64,000 nucleotides of DNA from JAGPUQ01 sp041594335 (lineage in GTDB: Bacteria; Pseudomonadota; Gammaproteobacteria; Pseudomonadales; Porticoccaceae): assembly GCA_041594335.1 (NCBI GenBank), contig JBFHML010000002.1, positions 31,685 through 95,684 on the forward strand, given 5' to 3'. The position numbers were made by a program, and so were the translations under genes. Below, one piece after another: positions 1-7,971 of this stretch. The notes under the pieces are model-generated. The model saw nothing but the letters and a program-made list of their open reading frames with translations, was not told where the DNA came from and ran no database searches. Numbering within the stretch: the first letter of the stretch is position 1; each line of letters begins with the position of its first letter.

Positions 1-54
1 CAACGGAACCTCGCCGGCTGGCGGCGACCCCAAAAGACCGGGGGCGAGCGCTAG
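1..54 (+). CDS. glmU: GlmU C-terminal end (partial, cut by window start)
   Basis: Frame 1 is open from the first base to a TAG at 52-54 and encodes a 17-residue tail ending in a basic, Trp-containing segment (QRNLAGWRRPQKTGGER). This resembles the C-terminus of bifunctional GlmU (UDP-GlcNAc pyrophosphorylase/GlcN-1-P acetyltransferase), whose E. coli version ends in a similar GWRRP tail. It lies 2 bases before glmS, the usual glmU-glmS order in gammaproteobacteria. Only the tail is visible, so the call rests on this motif plus position. Confidence 0.7.
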   Translation, partial: QRNLAGWRRPQKTGGER

Positions 55-56
55 AG

Positions 57-1886
57 ATGTGCGGTATCGTCGCGGCGGCCGCGCAACGCAACGTGGCGGC
101 CATCCTGTTGGAAGGCCTGAAGCGTCTTGAATATCGCGGCTACGACTCCGTGGGTATGGCGATTCTCGGCGAGCAGGGTTTGCAGTGTCGACGCCATGCC
201 GGCAAAGTGGCGTTGCTTGCCGATGACCTGACGCGTACGCCCTTCCCCGGCCATCTCGGCATTGCTCATACCCGCTGGGCCACCCACGGCAAACCGTCCG
301 AAGTGAATGCTCACCCGCACCGCTCGGGCAGCATTGCCGTGGTGCATAACGGGATCATCGAAAACTATCGCGCGCTGCGTGCTGAGCTGGAACGGGACGG
401 TTACCAATTCGCCTCCGAGACCGATACCGAAGTGATCGCTCACTTATTGCATCGGTTGGTGAAGGAGGGACATGATCTGGCCACCGCGTTAAGCGCTGCG
501 TTGCCGCGCCTGGCGGGCGCCTATGCATTGGCGGTGGTTTCCGCGGAGCAACCCGATATCCTCGTTGGGGCGCGCAGCGGTAGCCCATTGGTATTGGGCA
601 TCGGCATCGAGGAGAGCTTTCTTGCCTCCGACCCCCTCGCGTTGCGGCAGGTGACCGATCGCTTTGTCTACCTTGAGGAAGGCGATCAGGTGGTGTTGTC
701 GGCCGGAGGTTATCGGATTTCGGATCGCGAAGGGCGCGAGGTCCACCGCGAAATCCATACCTTTTCCGATCCAGTCGACGCGGCCGATAAAGGCGGCTAT
801 CGCCATTACATGGTCAAGGAAATCCACGAGCAGCCCGATGTACTGGCCGCCACGCTGGAAGGCCGGATCAGTGGGCGTGGTGTGTTGCCGGAAATCTTTG
901 GTGACGCGGCGCCAGCTCGCTTCGCTCAGGTCGAACATGTCCATGTCGTCGCTTGTGGCACCAGTTATCACGCCGGCCTGGTGGCGCGTTACTGGCTCGA
1001 GGACTGGGCGGGCATCCCCTGCCAAGTGGAAGTGGCCAGCGAATACCGTTACCGCAAGGTTGTGGTTCCGCCCAACACCTTGCTAGTCGCCATTTCCCAG
1101 TCTGGAGAAACCGCGGACACCTTGGCCGCCTTGGACAAGGCGGCCGGCGCCGGCTATTTGGATACCCTGGCAATCTGTAATGTCGCAGCAAGCTCTTTGG
1201 TTCGTGCCACGAATCTCGCCCTGCTCACTCGGGCGGGACCTGAGATCGGTGTTGCGTCGACCAAGGCATTCACTACCCAGTTGCTGGCGTTACAACTCCT
1301 CTGTATCGCCATAGCACGTGCCCGAGGTGGCCTGTCGGCCGCGCGCGAGGCCGAACTGGTCGCCGCCCTACAAGCGCTGCCGGCCCTGGCGCGGGAAGTG
1401 TTGGCGCTGGATCCACAAATTGAGGCGACGTTCGACGGCTTTGCCGACAAGCATCACGCGCTTTTTCTGGGCCGAGGCGTGCACTACCCGATCGCGTTGG
1501 AGGGTGCGCTGAAGCTCAAAGAAATTTCGTACATTCATGCCGAGGCCTATCCGTCCGGAGAGCTTAAGCATGGTCCCTTGGCGCTGGTCGACGCCGACAT
1601 GCCGGTGATCGCGGTGGCTCCCAACAACGAGTTATTAGAGAAATTGAAATCGAACCTCCATGAGGTTCAGGCCCGCGGTGGCGAGCTGTTCGTGATTGCC
1701 GACCGGGATGCCGGCTTTGGCGACCAGCCTGGCGTCACCGTGGTGAGCCTGCCCCATGTGCCGGCCAGCCTCACGCCCATGCTGTACACCCTGCCACTAC
1801 AACTGCTCGCCTATCACGTGGCGGTGCTCAAAGGCACGGATGTCGACCAGCCGCGCAATCTCGCCAAGTCGGTGACTGTGGAGTAG
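57..1886 (+). CDS. glmS: Glutamine--fructose-6-phosphate aminotransferase (isomerizing)
   Basis: GlmS converts fructose-6-phosphate and glutamine to glucosamine-6-phosphate, the entry to UDP-GlcNAc, peptidoglycan and LPS precursors. The 609-residue product starts MCGIV, so Cys2 becomes the N-terminal nucleophile of the class II glutamine amidotransferase domain (about residues 2-230; motifs YRGYDS, HTRWATHG, HNGIIENY). Two SIS sugar-isomerase domains follow (VACGTSYHAG and SQSGETADT near 300-360; GRGVHYPIALEGALKLKE near 470), and the C-terminus ends in the typical LAKSVTVE. Length equals the family norm. The start lies 2 bases after the preceding glmU stop, implying co-transcription. I see no ribozyme-like leader; there is no room for one. 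Confidence 0.98.
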   Translation: MCGIVAAAAQRNVAAILLEGLKRLEYRGYDSVGMAILGEQGLQCRRHAGKVALLADDLTRTPFPGHLGIAHTRWATHGKPSEVNAHPHRSGSIAVVHNGIIENYRALRAELERDGYQFASETDTEVIAHLLHRLVKEGHDLATALSAALPRLAGAYALAVVSAEQPDILVGARSGSPLVLGIGIEESFLASDPLALRQVTDRFVYLEEGDQVVLSAGGYRISDREGREVHREIHTFSDPVDAADKGGYRHYMVKEIHEQPDVLAATLEGRISGRGVLPEIFGDAAPARFAQVEHVHVVACGTSYHAGLVARYWLEDWAGIPCQVEVASEYRYRKVVVPPNTLLVAISQSGETADTLAALDKAAGAGYLDTLAICNVAASSLVRATNLALLTRAGPEIGVASTKAFTTQLLALQLLCIAIARARGGLSAAREAELVAALQALPALAREVLALDPQIEATFDGFADKHHALFLGRGVHYPIALEGALKLKEISYIHAEAYPSGELKHGPLALVDADMPVIAVAPNNELLEKLKSNLHEVQARGGELFVIADRDAGFGDQPGVTVVSLPHVPASLTPMLYTLPLQLLAYHVAVLKGTDVDQPRNLAKSVTVE

Positions 1887-1965
1887 GCCCGCGCCCCTCC
1901 GCAGGGGTGGGGATAGCTGGTCGGTGGATGGCCGGCTCCACTTCGCCCCCGATCAGGGTACTGCC

Positions 1966-2538
1966 TCAAGCGGGAGGTGTTGCCGCCTGCGCGCGGTGAT
2001 CGCCATGCGCGAACGCGATCAGCTGGTCTATCGAGAGGTGATCGCCTTCGTCGCGCCCGTAATGGAGGTGCGCGATGGTGCCGTCTTCCGCTACCAGGAT
2101 ATCCAGCGGCATGGTGGTGAGCGCGCCCTGAAAACCGGTCGGGAAATAGCCTTTCAGGAACATCGCGTTCAGCAGCTCCGGCAGACGCAAAAACCAGCCG
2201 CGAATGGTGCCTGCCAGCGACCGCTCGACCGCGAATCGCCGGTAATGGACGTTCTCCGCATCCGCGAGGATCGGAAAGGGCGCCCGATGTCTGCCGGCAT
2301 GGCGCCGGAGGTTGTCGAGCGGCGAATCGAATACCGCCACGACCTCGAATCCGGGTCCGAAGCGAGGGTAGGCCTCGACCAGTCGGTGGATGTGCAGGTT
2401 ACAGAACGGGCAGCTCGCGAAACGGTGGAAGGACAGCAGAAATCTTTGGCCGCGCAGTGTTTTCAGGTCAAAGGGCCGGCCATCGAGACCGGGGAGACAG
2501 AGTTCGGGGACGGGCGTGCCGGTGCGAAGTCGACTCAT
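1966..2538 (-). CDS. Peroxiredoxin-like protein (AhpC/TSA fold)
   Basis: This 190-residue protein has a thioredoxin-like fold of the peroxiredoxin-like AhpC/TSA group. The N-terminal VPELCLPGLDGRPFDL segment and the active-site region SCPFCNLHIHRL (about residues 43-54) place a CxxC where peroxiredoxins carry TxxC. No signal peptide is visible, so it is probably cytosolic. Substrate is unknown; family members are thought to reduce peroxides or handle oxidative or electrophile stress. It is transcribed divergently from a TetR regulator 67 bases away, which probably controls it. It converges on glmS with 79 bases between, which hold only a short CCCCT/AGGGG hairpin and no T-run. Confidence 0.8.
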   Translation of the reverse strand: MSRLRTGTPVPELCLPGLDGRPFDLKTLRGQRFLLSFHRFASCPFCNLHIHRLVEAYPRFGPGFEVVAVFDSPLDNLRRHAGRHRAPFPILADAENVHYRRFAVERSLAGTIRGWFLRLPELLNAMFLKGYFPTGFQGALTTMPLDILVAEDGTIAHLHYGRDEGDHLSIDQLIAFAHGDHRAQAATPPA

Positions 2539-2586
2539 GCTCGTTATTCTGATCTGGTGGTTTCAAAATAGCGGATCCCGCTCAAT

Positions 2587-2606
2587 TTTACAATGGTCAT
2601 TGCAAA
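2587..2606. promoter_or_regulatory. Candidate TetR operator (inverted repeat)
   Basis: A near-perfect palindrome, TTTACAATGGTCATTGCAAA, is centred at 2596/2597 (arms of nine bases with one mismatch, two-base centre). It sits between the divergent peroxiredoxin-like gene and the tetR gene and runs into the tetR start codon. TetR proteins commonly bind such palindromes in the shared promoter region and repress both genes. Binding is inferred, not shown. Confidence 0.5.
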
Positions 2607-3190
2607 TGGGGAGGCAGCGCGAGTTCGATGAGCGACAGGTGCTGGCGCAGGCTACCCGCCTGTTCTGGCGGGAAGGCTATGCGGCGACTACTTATGAGGC
2701 CTTGTATCGAGCCACGGGTGTCACGGCGCGGAGTCTGATTAACGCCTTCGGTGACAAGGAGCAGCTGTTTCGAGTCTGCCTGACCGGTTATCTGAGCGAA
2801 ATACGGGAGCGCCTGGAGGACTGCCTGAATCCGCCCGGCAGCGCGGGGATTGTGCGCTTTTTCGCGGCGATCGCCGCAGCGCCACCGGCGGATTCCCGCA
2901 ATCAGGGTTGCCTGATCGCGAATCTGGTGCCCAATCTCCCCGTGTTTGACGAGCAAACGGTCGCGCTGGTGCGCGAGTTCCGCCGGTGCATTCGGCAGGG
3001 CTTCGCCGGCGCATTGCGTGCCGATCGCGTCCCCCACGCGGAACAGCGCGCGCAACTGCTGGGCACCCTGCTCTGGGGGGCATCCGCCGAAATTCGTTTG
3101 CAGGGTTCGGTCGGTGCCCTGGCGCCTTTGGTCGAAGAGGTGGAGCGCTTGATCGACCAGTGGCGGTGCGAGGGCCGCCAGCGCCGGTGA
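2606..3190 (+). CDS. TetR/AcrR family transcriptional regulator
   Basis: One-component repressor. The chosen start gives 194 residues beginning MGRQREFDERQVL, which matches the usual N-terminus of this TetR group; the helix-turn-helix follows at about residues 10-52 (AATTYEALYRATGVTARSLINAFGDKEQLF). The remainder is a ligand-binding helical domain. The frame stays open upstream to 2390, but that region overlaps the divergent gene antisense and has no TetR similarity. No Shine-Dalgarno precedes ATG 2606 (the preceding bases are the operator palindrome), so the mRNA may be leaderless. Likely role: autorepression and control of the adjacent peroxiredoxin-like gene in response to an unknown, perhaps electrophilic, ligand. 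Confidence 0.85.
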   Translation: MGRQREFDERQVLAQATRLFWREGYAATTYEALYRATGVTARSLINAFGDKEQLFRVCLTGYLSEIRERLEDCLNPPGSAGIVRFFAAIAAAPPADSRNQGCLIANLVPNLPVFDEQTVALVREFRRCIRQGFAGALRADRVPHAEQRAQLLGTLLWGASAEIRLQGSVGALAPLVEEVERLIDQWRCEGRQRR

Positions 3191-3216
3191 TGTCCCGCAC
3201 GGCGGGCGATCGAGAG

Positions 3217-4023
3217 TCAGTCGAATAGAGCTTGCAACTGTGCGCCTGGATCGGCAGCGCGCATGAAGGCCTCTCCGACCAGAAAGGCATTGACGCCGTG
3301 GCCGCGCATGGCGAGCACATCGTCGACCCTTTGAATACCGCTCTCGGTGATCACCAGACGCTCGTCGCCGATGCGTGGGATCAGGTTGAACGTCGTCTCC
3401 AACGAAGTGTGGAAACTGTGCAGGTCGCGATTGTTGATCCCGACCATCGGGTTGTCTAGGGTGAGCGCGGTTTCCAGCTCCCGAGCGTTATGCACTTCGA
3501 TCAGTACATCTAGACCGATCTCTCGGGCAAGATCGTGCAGTTCCGCCAGCTGGGTAGGGGCGAGCGCGGCGACAATTAACAGTATGCAGTCCGATCCGAG
3601 CGCACGGGCTTCGTAGATCTGATACGGGTCGATGGTAAAGTCTTTGCGCAGGGTCGGTAGTGTGGTCGCTGCGCGGGCTTCCACCAGATAGGTGTCGGCA
3701 CCCTGGAAGAAATCGATATCGGTGAGCACCGAAAGGCAGGCAGCGCCTCCCTGTTCGTAACTGCGGGCGATCGCTGCAGGGTCGAAATTCGGTCGGATGA
3801 CGCCCCGGCTGGGCGAAGCTTTTTTGATCTCCGCGATGACTCCCGCGCGCCCGCTGGCGATGCGATCGGCTAGAGCGCGATAAAATCCGCGGGTGGGGGG
3901 AGCCGCGGCGGCCTGGGCACGCAGGTCGGCGAGCGGAATACGGCTGCTGCGTTCGGCGACCTCCGCGGCCTTACGCGCCAAAATCTTGCGCAGGATCGTG
4001 GGGGTTTCCGGACTCGCCGTCAT
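3217..4023 (-). CDS. trpC: Indole-3-glycerol phosphate synthase
   Basis: TrpC closes the indole ring, converting carboxyphenylaminodeoxyribulose-5-P to indole-3-glycerol-P. The 268-residue TIM barrel shows the family motifs EIKKASPSRGVI (catalytic Lys), DIDFFQGADTYL, LRKDFTIDPYQI, GINNRDLHSF and ITESGI. It is monofunctional, with no fused PRAI (TrpF). The start was set at ATG 4023 because it forms an ATGA overlap with the trpD stop; six extra upstream residues are possible in frame. It is the last gene of the trpE-G-D-C unit and converges on tetR with 26 bases between them, which contain a small CCCGC/GCGGG hairpin. Confidence 0.97.
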   Translation of the reverse strand: MTASPETPTILRKILARKAAEVAERSSRIPLADLRAQAAAAPPTRGFYRALADRIASGRAGVIAEIKKASPSRGVIRPNFDPAAIARSYEQGGAACLSVLTDIDFFQGADTYLVEARAATTLPTLRKDFTIDPYQIYEARALGSDCILLIVAALAPTQLAELHDLAREIGLDVLIEVHNARELETALTLDNPMVGINNRDLHSFHTSLETTFNLIPRIGDERLVITESGIQRVDDVLAMRGHGVNAFLVGEAFMRAADPGAQLQALFD

Positions 4024-5060
4024 GACTCCTCTCCCAGGCATTGGGTGAATGCCGCCAACTCATCCAGTCTGGCCCCCGCTTGGCCGCTGGCGATGGCATC
4101 CTCGGCCAGCTTTACGCCCTCACCGATATCCTCAGCCAGGTCGGCGGCGTAGAGCGCGGCACCGGCGTTGAGTGCGACCAAGTCGGCAGCTTTGGCGCCG
4201 GCGGTCGTGGCGCGTTTGCCCAGCGCATCGCGAATCAGCGCCAAAGATGCCTGGGAATCGGCGACACTCAAACCTTCCAGGTTACCGCTCTTGATGCCGA
4301 ACTCTTCAGGCGAGATCCGGTACTCGCGGATTTGACCCGCAGTCAATTCGACCACCAGCGTCGGTGCCGCTAGGCTGATCTCGTCGAGCCCATCGTCGCT
4401 ATGGACCACGAGCACATGCTCGCTGCCGAGCCGGCCTAACACCTCGGCGACGGGTCGGCATAGGCTGGGGCTATAAACTCCGATCAGCTGTCGGCGCACA
4501 CCAGCGGGATTGGTCATGGGGCCCAGCAAGTTAAACAGGGTGCGCACGCCCAATTCGCGGCGCGGCCCGACCGCGTGGCGCATGGCACCATGGTGGGCAG
4601 GGGCAAATAGAAAGCCGAGCCCGAGTTCGGCTACGCAGCGCGCGTTCTGCTCGGGGGTCAGATCCAGGCGCACGCCGGCAGTCTCGAGCAGGTCCGCACT
4701 GCCGCTGCTGCTGCTTACTCCGCGATTGCCGTGCTTGACCACCTGACCGCCACATACGGCGACGACCAGGGCGCTGGCAGTCGAGACATTGAACAGTCCG
4801 GCACCGTCGCCGCCGGTGCCGACGATGTCGATCAGGTGCTCGCCACGGACCCTAACCGGCGTGCACAGTTCACGCATTGCCTCCACTGCGCCGGTGATCT
4901 CGTCGAGCGTTTCCCGCTTCATCCGCAGGGCGACCAGGAAACCGGCGATTTGGGCCGCTGTCGCGGTGCCGCTCATCAGCTCGCGCATGACCATGCGCAT
5001 CTCGGACCGGGACAGATCCTTGCCTTCGACCAGTCGGCTGATCGCCTCACGTAGGGTCAT
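4020..5060 (-). CDS. trpD: Anthranilate phosphoribosyltransferase
   Basis: TrpD transfers phosphoribose from PRPP to anthranilate. The 346-residue protein has the expected GTGGDG (PRPP loop, near residue 82), KHGNRGVSSSSGSADLLE and the FAPAHHGAMR substrate segment. It is a free-standing enzyme, not fused to TrpG as in enteric bacteria. Its ATG overlaps the trpG stop (ATGA), and its own stop overlaps the trpC start in the same way, so the proteins are probably translationally coupled. Confidence 0.98.
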   Translation of the reverse strand: MTLREAISRLVEGKDLSRSEMRMVMRELMSGTATAAQIAGFLVALRMKRETLDEITGAVEAMRELCTPVRVRGEHLIDIVGTGGDGAGLFNVSTASALVVAVCGGQVVKHGNRGVSSSSGSADLLETAGVRLDLTPEQNARCVAELGLGFLFAPAHHGAMRHAVGPRRELGVRTLFNLLGPMTNPAGVRRQLIGVYSPSLCRPVAEVLGRLGSEHVLVVHSDDGLDEISLAAPTLVVELTAGQIREYRISPEEFGIKSGNLEGLSVADSQASLALIRDALGKRATTAGAKAADLVALNAGAALYAADLAEDIGEGVKLAEDAIASGQAGARLDELAAFTQCLGEES

Positions 5061-5641
5061 CGGCGGCCCTCCAAAAAGTTGCGCAGCAGGTCGTGCCCGT
5101 GTCGAGTGAGGATAGATTCGGGGTGAAACTGCACGCCTTGAATATCCAGCTCGCGGTGGCGTAGCCCCATGATTTCGTCCACAGTGCCGTCGGCGGCCTG
5201 GGTCCAGGCCGTTATCTCCAGGCAGTCGGGCAGGCTGTTCCGCGCGACCACCAGGGAATGATAGCGCGTGGCCTCAAAGGGGCTGGGTACGTCGTGGAAG
5301 ACACCGTTGCCCGAGTGATGGATCAATGAGGTCTTGCCATGCATCACCGCGCGCGCGCGGACGACCTCACCGCCGAAGGCTTGGCCGATGCTCTGGTGCC
5401 CGAGGCAGACCCCCAGTAATGGGATGCGACCGGCGAAAGCCTGGATCAGCGGCACCGAAATACCCGCTTCGTGCGGGGTGCAAGGGCCGGGAGAGATGAC
5501 GATGCGTTCCGGCGCCATCGCTTCGATATCGGCCAATGTCAGGGCATCGTTACGCTCCACCCGTACCGTGGCACCCAACTCGCCTAGGTATTGCACCAAG
5601 TTGTAGGTGAAGGAATCGTAGTTATCGATCATCAGGATCAC
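5057..5641 (-). CDS. trpG: Anthranilate synthase component II (glutamine amidotransferase)
   Basis: TrpG supplies ammonia from glutamine to TrpE. The 194-residue class I amidotransferase shows NYDSFTYNLVQYLGE, the nucleophile elbow GVCLGHQSIG (Cys79) and the His-Glu pair in HPESIL near the C-terminus. The open frame starts with GTG at 5641, overlapping the trpE stop as GTGA; an ATG three codons later (5632) is an alternative. In many bacteria this subunit also serves PabB in folate synthesis; no pabB is present here. Confidence 0.97.
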   Translation of the reverse strand: MILMIDNYDSFTYNLVQYLGELGATVRVERNDALTLADIEAMAPERIVISPGPCTPHEAGISVPLIQAFAGRIPLLGVCLGHQSIGQAFGGEVVRARAVMHGKTSLIHHSGNGVFHDVPSPFEATRYHSLVVARNSLPDCLEITAWTQAADGTVDEIMGLRHRELDIQGVQFHPESILTRHGHDLLRNFLEGRR

Positions 5642-7128
5642 GACGCAGTTTCCTCCGCGTCACCCAACACCATGGCCGCGGCGCGGAAAATGGCGCGCGC
5701 CTTGTTCATGGTCTCCTTCCACTCCAGTGCGGGCACAGAGTCAGCGACAATGCCGCCGCCGGCCTGCACGTAGAGTTTGCCCGCTTTGATTACTGCGGTG
5801 CGAATGGCGATAGCCGTATCCATGTTGCCGTTCCAACCGAGGTAACCCACAGCGCCGCCGTAGATACCGCGCTTGACCGGCTCCAGCTCGTCGATGATTT
5901 CCATAGCACGGATTTTGGGCGCCCCGCTGAGCGTGCCCGCGGGCAGTGTCGCGCGTAATACGTCCAGCGCTGATAGCTCGGGCCGGACCTGGCCGACAAC
6001 ATTGGAAGTGATGTGCATGACGTGGGAAAAGCGCTCCACCACCATCTGCTCGGTCACCCGGACCGAGCCGGTAGTCGCGATTCGACCCACGTCATTACGC
6101 CCCAGATCGATCAACATCAAGTGCTCGGCGATTTCCTTGGGGTCGGCGAGCATCTCTCGCTCCATGGCCAAGTCTTCGTCGGGCGTGCGGCCGCGGCGTC
6201 TGGTACCGGCGATGGGCCGCACCGTGACCTCACCCTGCTCGAGGCGCGCCAGTATCTCGGGTGAAGAGCCCGCGATCTGGAAGTCGCCGAGGTCTAGGAA
6301 GTACAGGTAGGGAGAGGGGTTGAGGTTGCGCAGTGCACGGTAGAGGTTGACCGGCTCGCCGGGGAAGGGAAGACTCAATCGCTGCGACGGCACCACCTGC
6401 ATCACATCCCCGGCGCGCGTGTATTCTTTGATGGTCTCTACGGCGGCTTCGTAGCCGTCCCGTCCGAGGCTGGACACAAAGTCGGTTTCTGCCACCCCGC
6501 CACCGTCGAGCGCCATGGGTGGTAGCTCCGGCACCGATTGGTGCAAGCGCGCGGCGATGGTATCGAGGCGCTGCTCAGCGGCGGCCCAACCCGAGGGTGT
6601 GGGGTCGCTGTGCACGATCAGAGTGAGGGTGCCGGCGAGGTTGTCGAACACGACCACTTCATCCGACACCATGAGGAGGATATCGGGAACGCCGAGTTCG
6701 TCCGGCGGACAGGAGCTCGCCAGCCGCGGCTCGACATAGCGCACGGTGTCATAGCCGAAATAACCGACGAGGCCACCGGTAAAGCGGGGCAGCCCCGCCA
6801 GCTCGGGCACCCGAAATCTGGCTTGTAATTGTGCGATTTCGGCGAGTGGATCGTTGCAGCTGTACGCTTCGATGACTTCACCATCGGCTTCGAGTTGCCA
6901 CTCCCGGCCGCGCACGCGGACGACCTGTCGGGCCGGTAAACCGATAAGGGAATAGCGGCCCCATTTCTCCCCGCCTTCCACGGATTCGAGCAAATAGGAA
7001 TGGGGCCCACGGCCGAGCTTGAGATAGGCCGAAAGCGGGGTTTCGAGATCCGCGAGTAGGGTGCGGGTCACCGGAATGCGGGTATAGCCCTGCCGGGCTA
7101 GGGTGGCGAACTGTTCCGAGGTCATCAT
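5638..7128 (-). CDS. trpE: Anthranilate synthase component I
   Basis: TrpE converts chorismate and ammonia to anthranilate, the committed step to tryptophan. The 496-residue protein carries the tryptophan-feedback motif LLES (residues 46-49) and the chorismate-binding core with PSQRLSLPF, IAGSSPEIL, PIAGTRRRG, DLGRNDVGR, SGAPKIRAMEII and GGGIVADS. The presence of LLES suggests the enzyme is inhibited by Trp. It is the first structural gene of the trpE-G-D-C operon. It is preceded by a Trp-rich leader peptide and a hairpin, so expression is probably also tuned by tRNA-Trp charging. Two tandem ATG codons (7128, 7125) are possible starts. Confidence 0.98.
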   Translation of the reverse strand: MMTSEQFATLARQGYTRIPVTRTLLADLETPLSAYLKLGRGPHSYLLESVEGGEKWGRYSLIGLPARQVVRVRGREWQLEADGEVIEAYSCNDPLAEIAQLQARFRVPELAGLPRFTGGLVGYFGYDTVRYVEPRLASSCPPDELGVPDILLMVSDEVVVFDNLAGTLTLIVHSDPTPSGWAAAEQRLDTIAARLHQSVPELPPMALDGGGVAETDFVSSLGRDGYEAAVETIKEYTRAGDVMQVVPSQRLSLPFPGEPVNLYRALRNLNPSPYLYFLDLGDFQIAGSSPEILARLEQGEVTVRPIAGTRRRGRTPDEDLAMEREMLADPKEIAEHLMLIDLGRNDVGRIATTGSVRVTEQMVVERFSHVMHITSNVVGQVRPELSALDVLRATLPAGTLSGAPKIRAMEIIDELEPVKRGIYGGAVGYLGWNGNMDTAIAIRTAVIKAGKLYVQAGGGIVADSVPALEWKETMNKARAIFRAAAMVLGDAEETAS

Positions 7129-7155
7129 GCTGGTGGCTTTCCCAATGGTCGAGGC

Positions 7156-7201
7156 TTGGCGCAGGTGCCCGATGGGCAGGGGCGATCAGCCCTGACGCCA
7201 A
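7156..7201 (-). promoter_or_regulatory. Putative trp attenuation hairpin
   Basis: On the minus strand, TTGGCGTCAGG (7201-7191) pairs with CCTGCGCCAA (7165-7156), forming ten base pairs with one bulged T. The 5' arm contains the second Trp codon of the leader peptide. Two smaller hairpins, CAGGGC/GCCCCTG and TGCCC/GGGCA, compete inside it. A ribosome stalled on the Trp codons would melt the long stem. No U-tract follows, so this is not a classical intrinsic attenuator; it may act on translation initiation or with Rho. Confidence 0.5.
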
Positions 7202-7233
7202 CGCCAGCGGGAAAGTGGGTTGAGTTGAACCAT
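7186..7233 (-). CDS. trpL: Trp operon leader peptide
   Basis: A 15-codon frame between the promoter and trpE encodes MVQLNPLSRWRWRQG, with Trp at positions 10 and 12 (two Trp codons within three codons). This is the hallmark of a trp leader peptide used for attenuation. The stop lies 57 bases before the trpE start and the Trp codons sit at the base of the hairpin at 7156-7201. Its Shine-Dalgarno is weak (TGCGG directly before ATG). It is too short for standard gene finders. The assignment rests on Trp spacing, position and overlap with the hairpin; expression is not proven. Confidence 0.65.
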   Translation of the reverse strand: MVQLNPLSRWRWRQG

Positions 7234-7273
7234 CCGCAAAGTGTCGATGACGGGAACTCCGAAACCGGTCGCG

Positions 7274-7279
7274 ATTCTA
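7274..7279 (-). promoter_or_regulatory. Putative -10 element of trp operon promoter
   Basis: On the minus strand TAGAAT lies 20 bases after the rpe stop and 40 bases before the leader-peptide ATG, a good position for the trp promoter. The hexamer 17 bases further upstream (TAGTGC) is a poor -35, so confidence is limited. Confidence 0.35.
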
Positions 7280-7299
7280 GCGGATTCGTCCCGCCCGCA

Positions 7300-7971
7300 C
7301 TAGCGCGCTTCGGCCAGCGCGCTGCGCAGTGCGGCGATGGCCGCTTGCCGGTCGGCTTGGCCGAAAATCGCCGATCCTGCGACGAAGGTGTCGGCCCCGG
7401 CGGCGGCGATCGAGCCGATATTGTCGGGGCCGACACCACCGTCGATCTCTAGGCGGATGTCGCGTCCACTGGCATCAATTAGCTGCCGTGCCGCGCGCAA
7501 CTTGTTGAGTGTTTCGGGGATGAATGCCTGGCCACCAAATCCCGGGTTGACGGACATCAGCAGGAGTACGTCGATCTTCTCGAGTACGTGACGAACAACC
7601 TCCAACCCCGTCGCTGGGTTCAGTACCAGCCCGGTTTTGCAGCCCAGTTCTCGGGCGAGCTGCAAGGAGCGGTCGACATGGCGGCTGGCTTCGGGATGGA
7701 AGGTGATCCAGGAGGCGCCGGCCGCGGCGAAAGCCCGGATCAAGTCATCGACCGGATCGACCATCAAATGAACGTCGATCGGTGCTTCTACGCCATAGTC
7801 CCGTAGCGCTTTGCATACCATGGGCCCGACGGTGAGATTCGGCACGTAGTGATTGTCCATGACATCAAAGTGCACGATGTCGGCGCCGGCGCTAAGGGCA
7901 GCGTCCACTTCGGCACCCAGGCGCGCAAAATCCGCGGACAAAATCGACGGCGCGATCAGGTACTCAGGCAT
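7300..7971 (-). CDS. rpe: Ribulose-phosphate 3-epimerase
   Basis: Rpe interconverts ribulose-5-P and xylulose-5-P in the pentose phosphate pathway. The 223-residue TIM barrel shows APSILSADFARLG, HFDVMDNHYVPNLT, DVHLMV, MSVNPGFGGQ and EIDGGVG, which include the metal-binding His and Asp residues. ATG 7971 was chosen because the protein then begins MPEYLIAPSIL, the family's normal N-terminus; the frame remains open 19 codons upstream. Rpe commonly precedes trpE in proteobacteria; the phosphatase gene gph that often stands between them is missing here. Confidence 0.97.
   Translation of the reverse strand: MPEYLIAPSILSADFARLGAEVDAALSAGADIVHFDVMDNHYVPNLTVGPMVCKALRDYGVEAPIDVHLMVDPVDDLIRAFAAAGASWITFHPEASRHVDRSLQLARELGCKTGLVLNPATGLEVVRHVLEKIDVLLLMSVNPGFGGQAFIPETLNKLRAARQLIDASGRDIRLEIDGGVGPDNIGSIAAAGADTFVAGSAIFGQADRQAAIAALRSALAEAR

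Noticed and set aside
1..56. glmS ribozyme upstream of glmS
   Set aside because: The preceding gene ends two bases before glmS, leaving no space, and the sequence does not match; glmS ribozymes are mainly found in Gram-positive bacteria.
1887..1965. Terminator between glmS and the peroxiredoxin-like gene
   Set aside because: A CCCCT/AGGGG stem of five bases exists, but no T-run follows on either strand.
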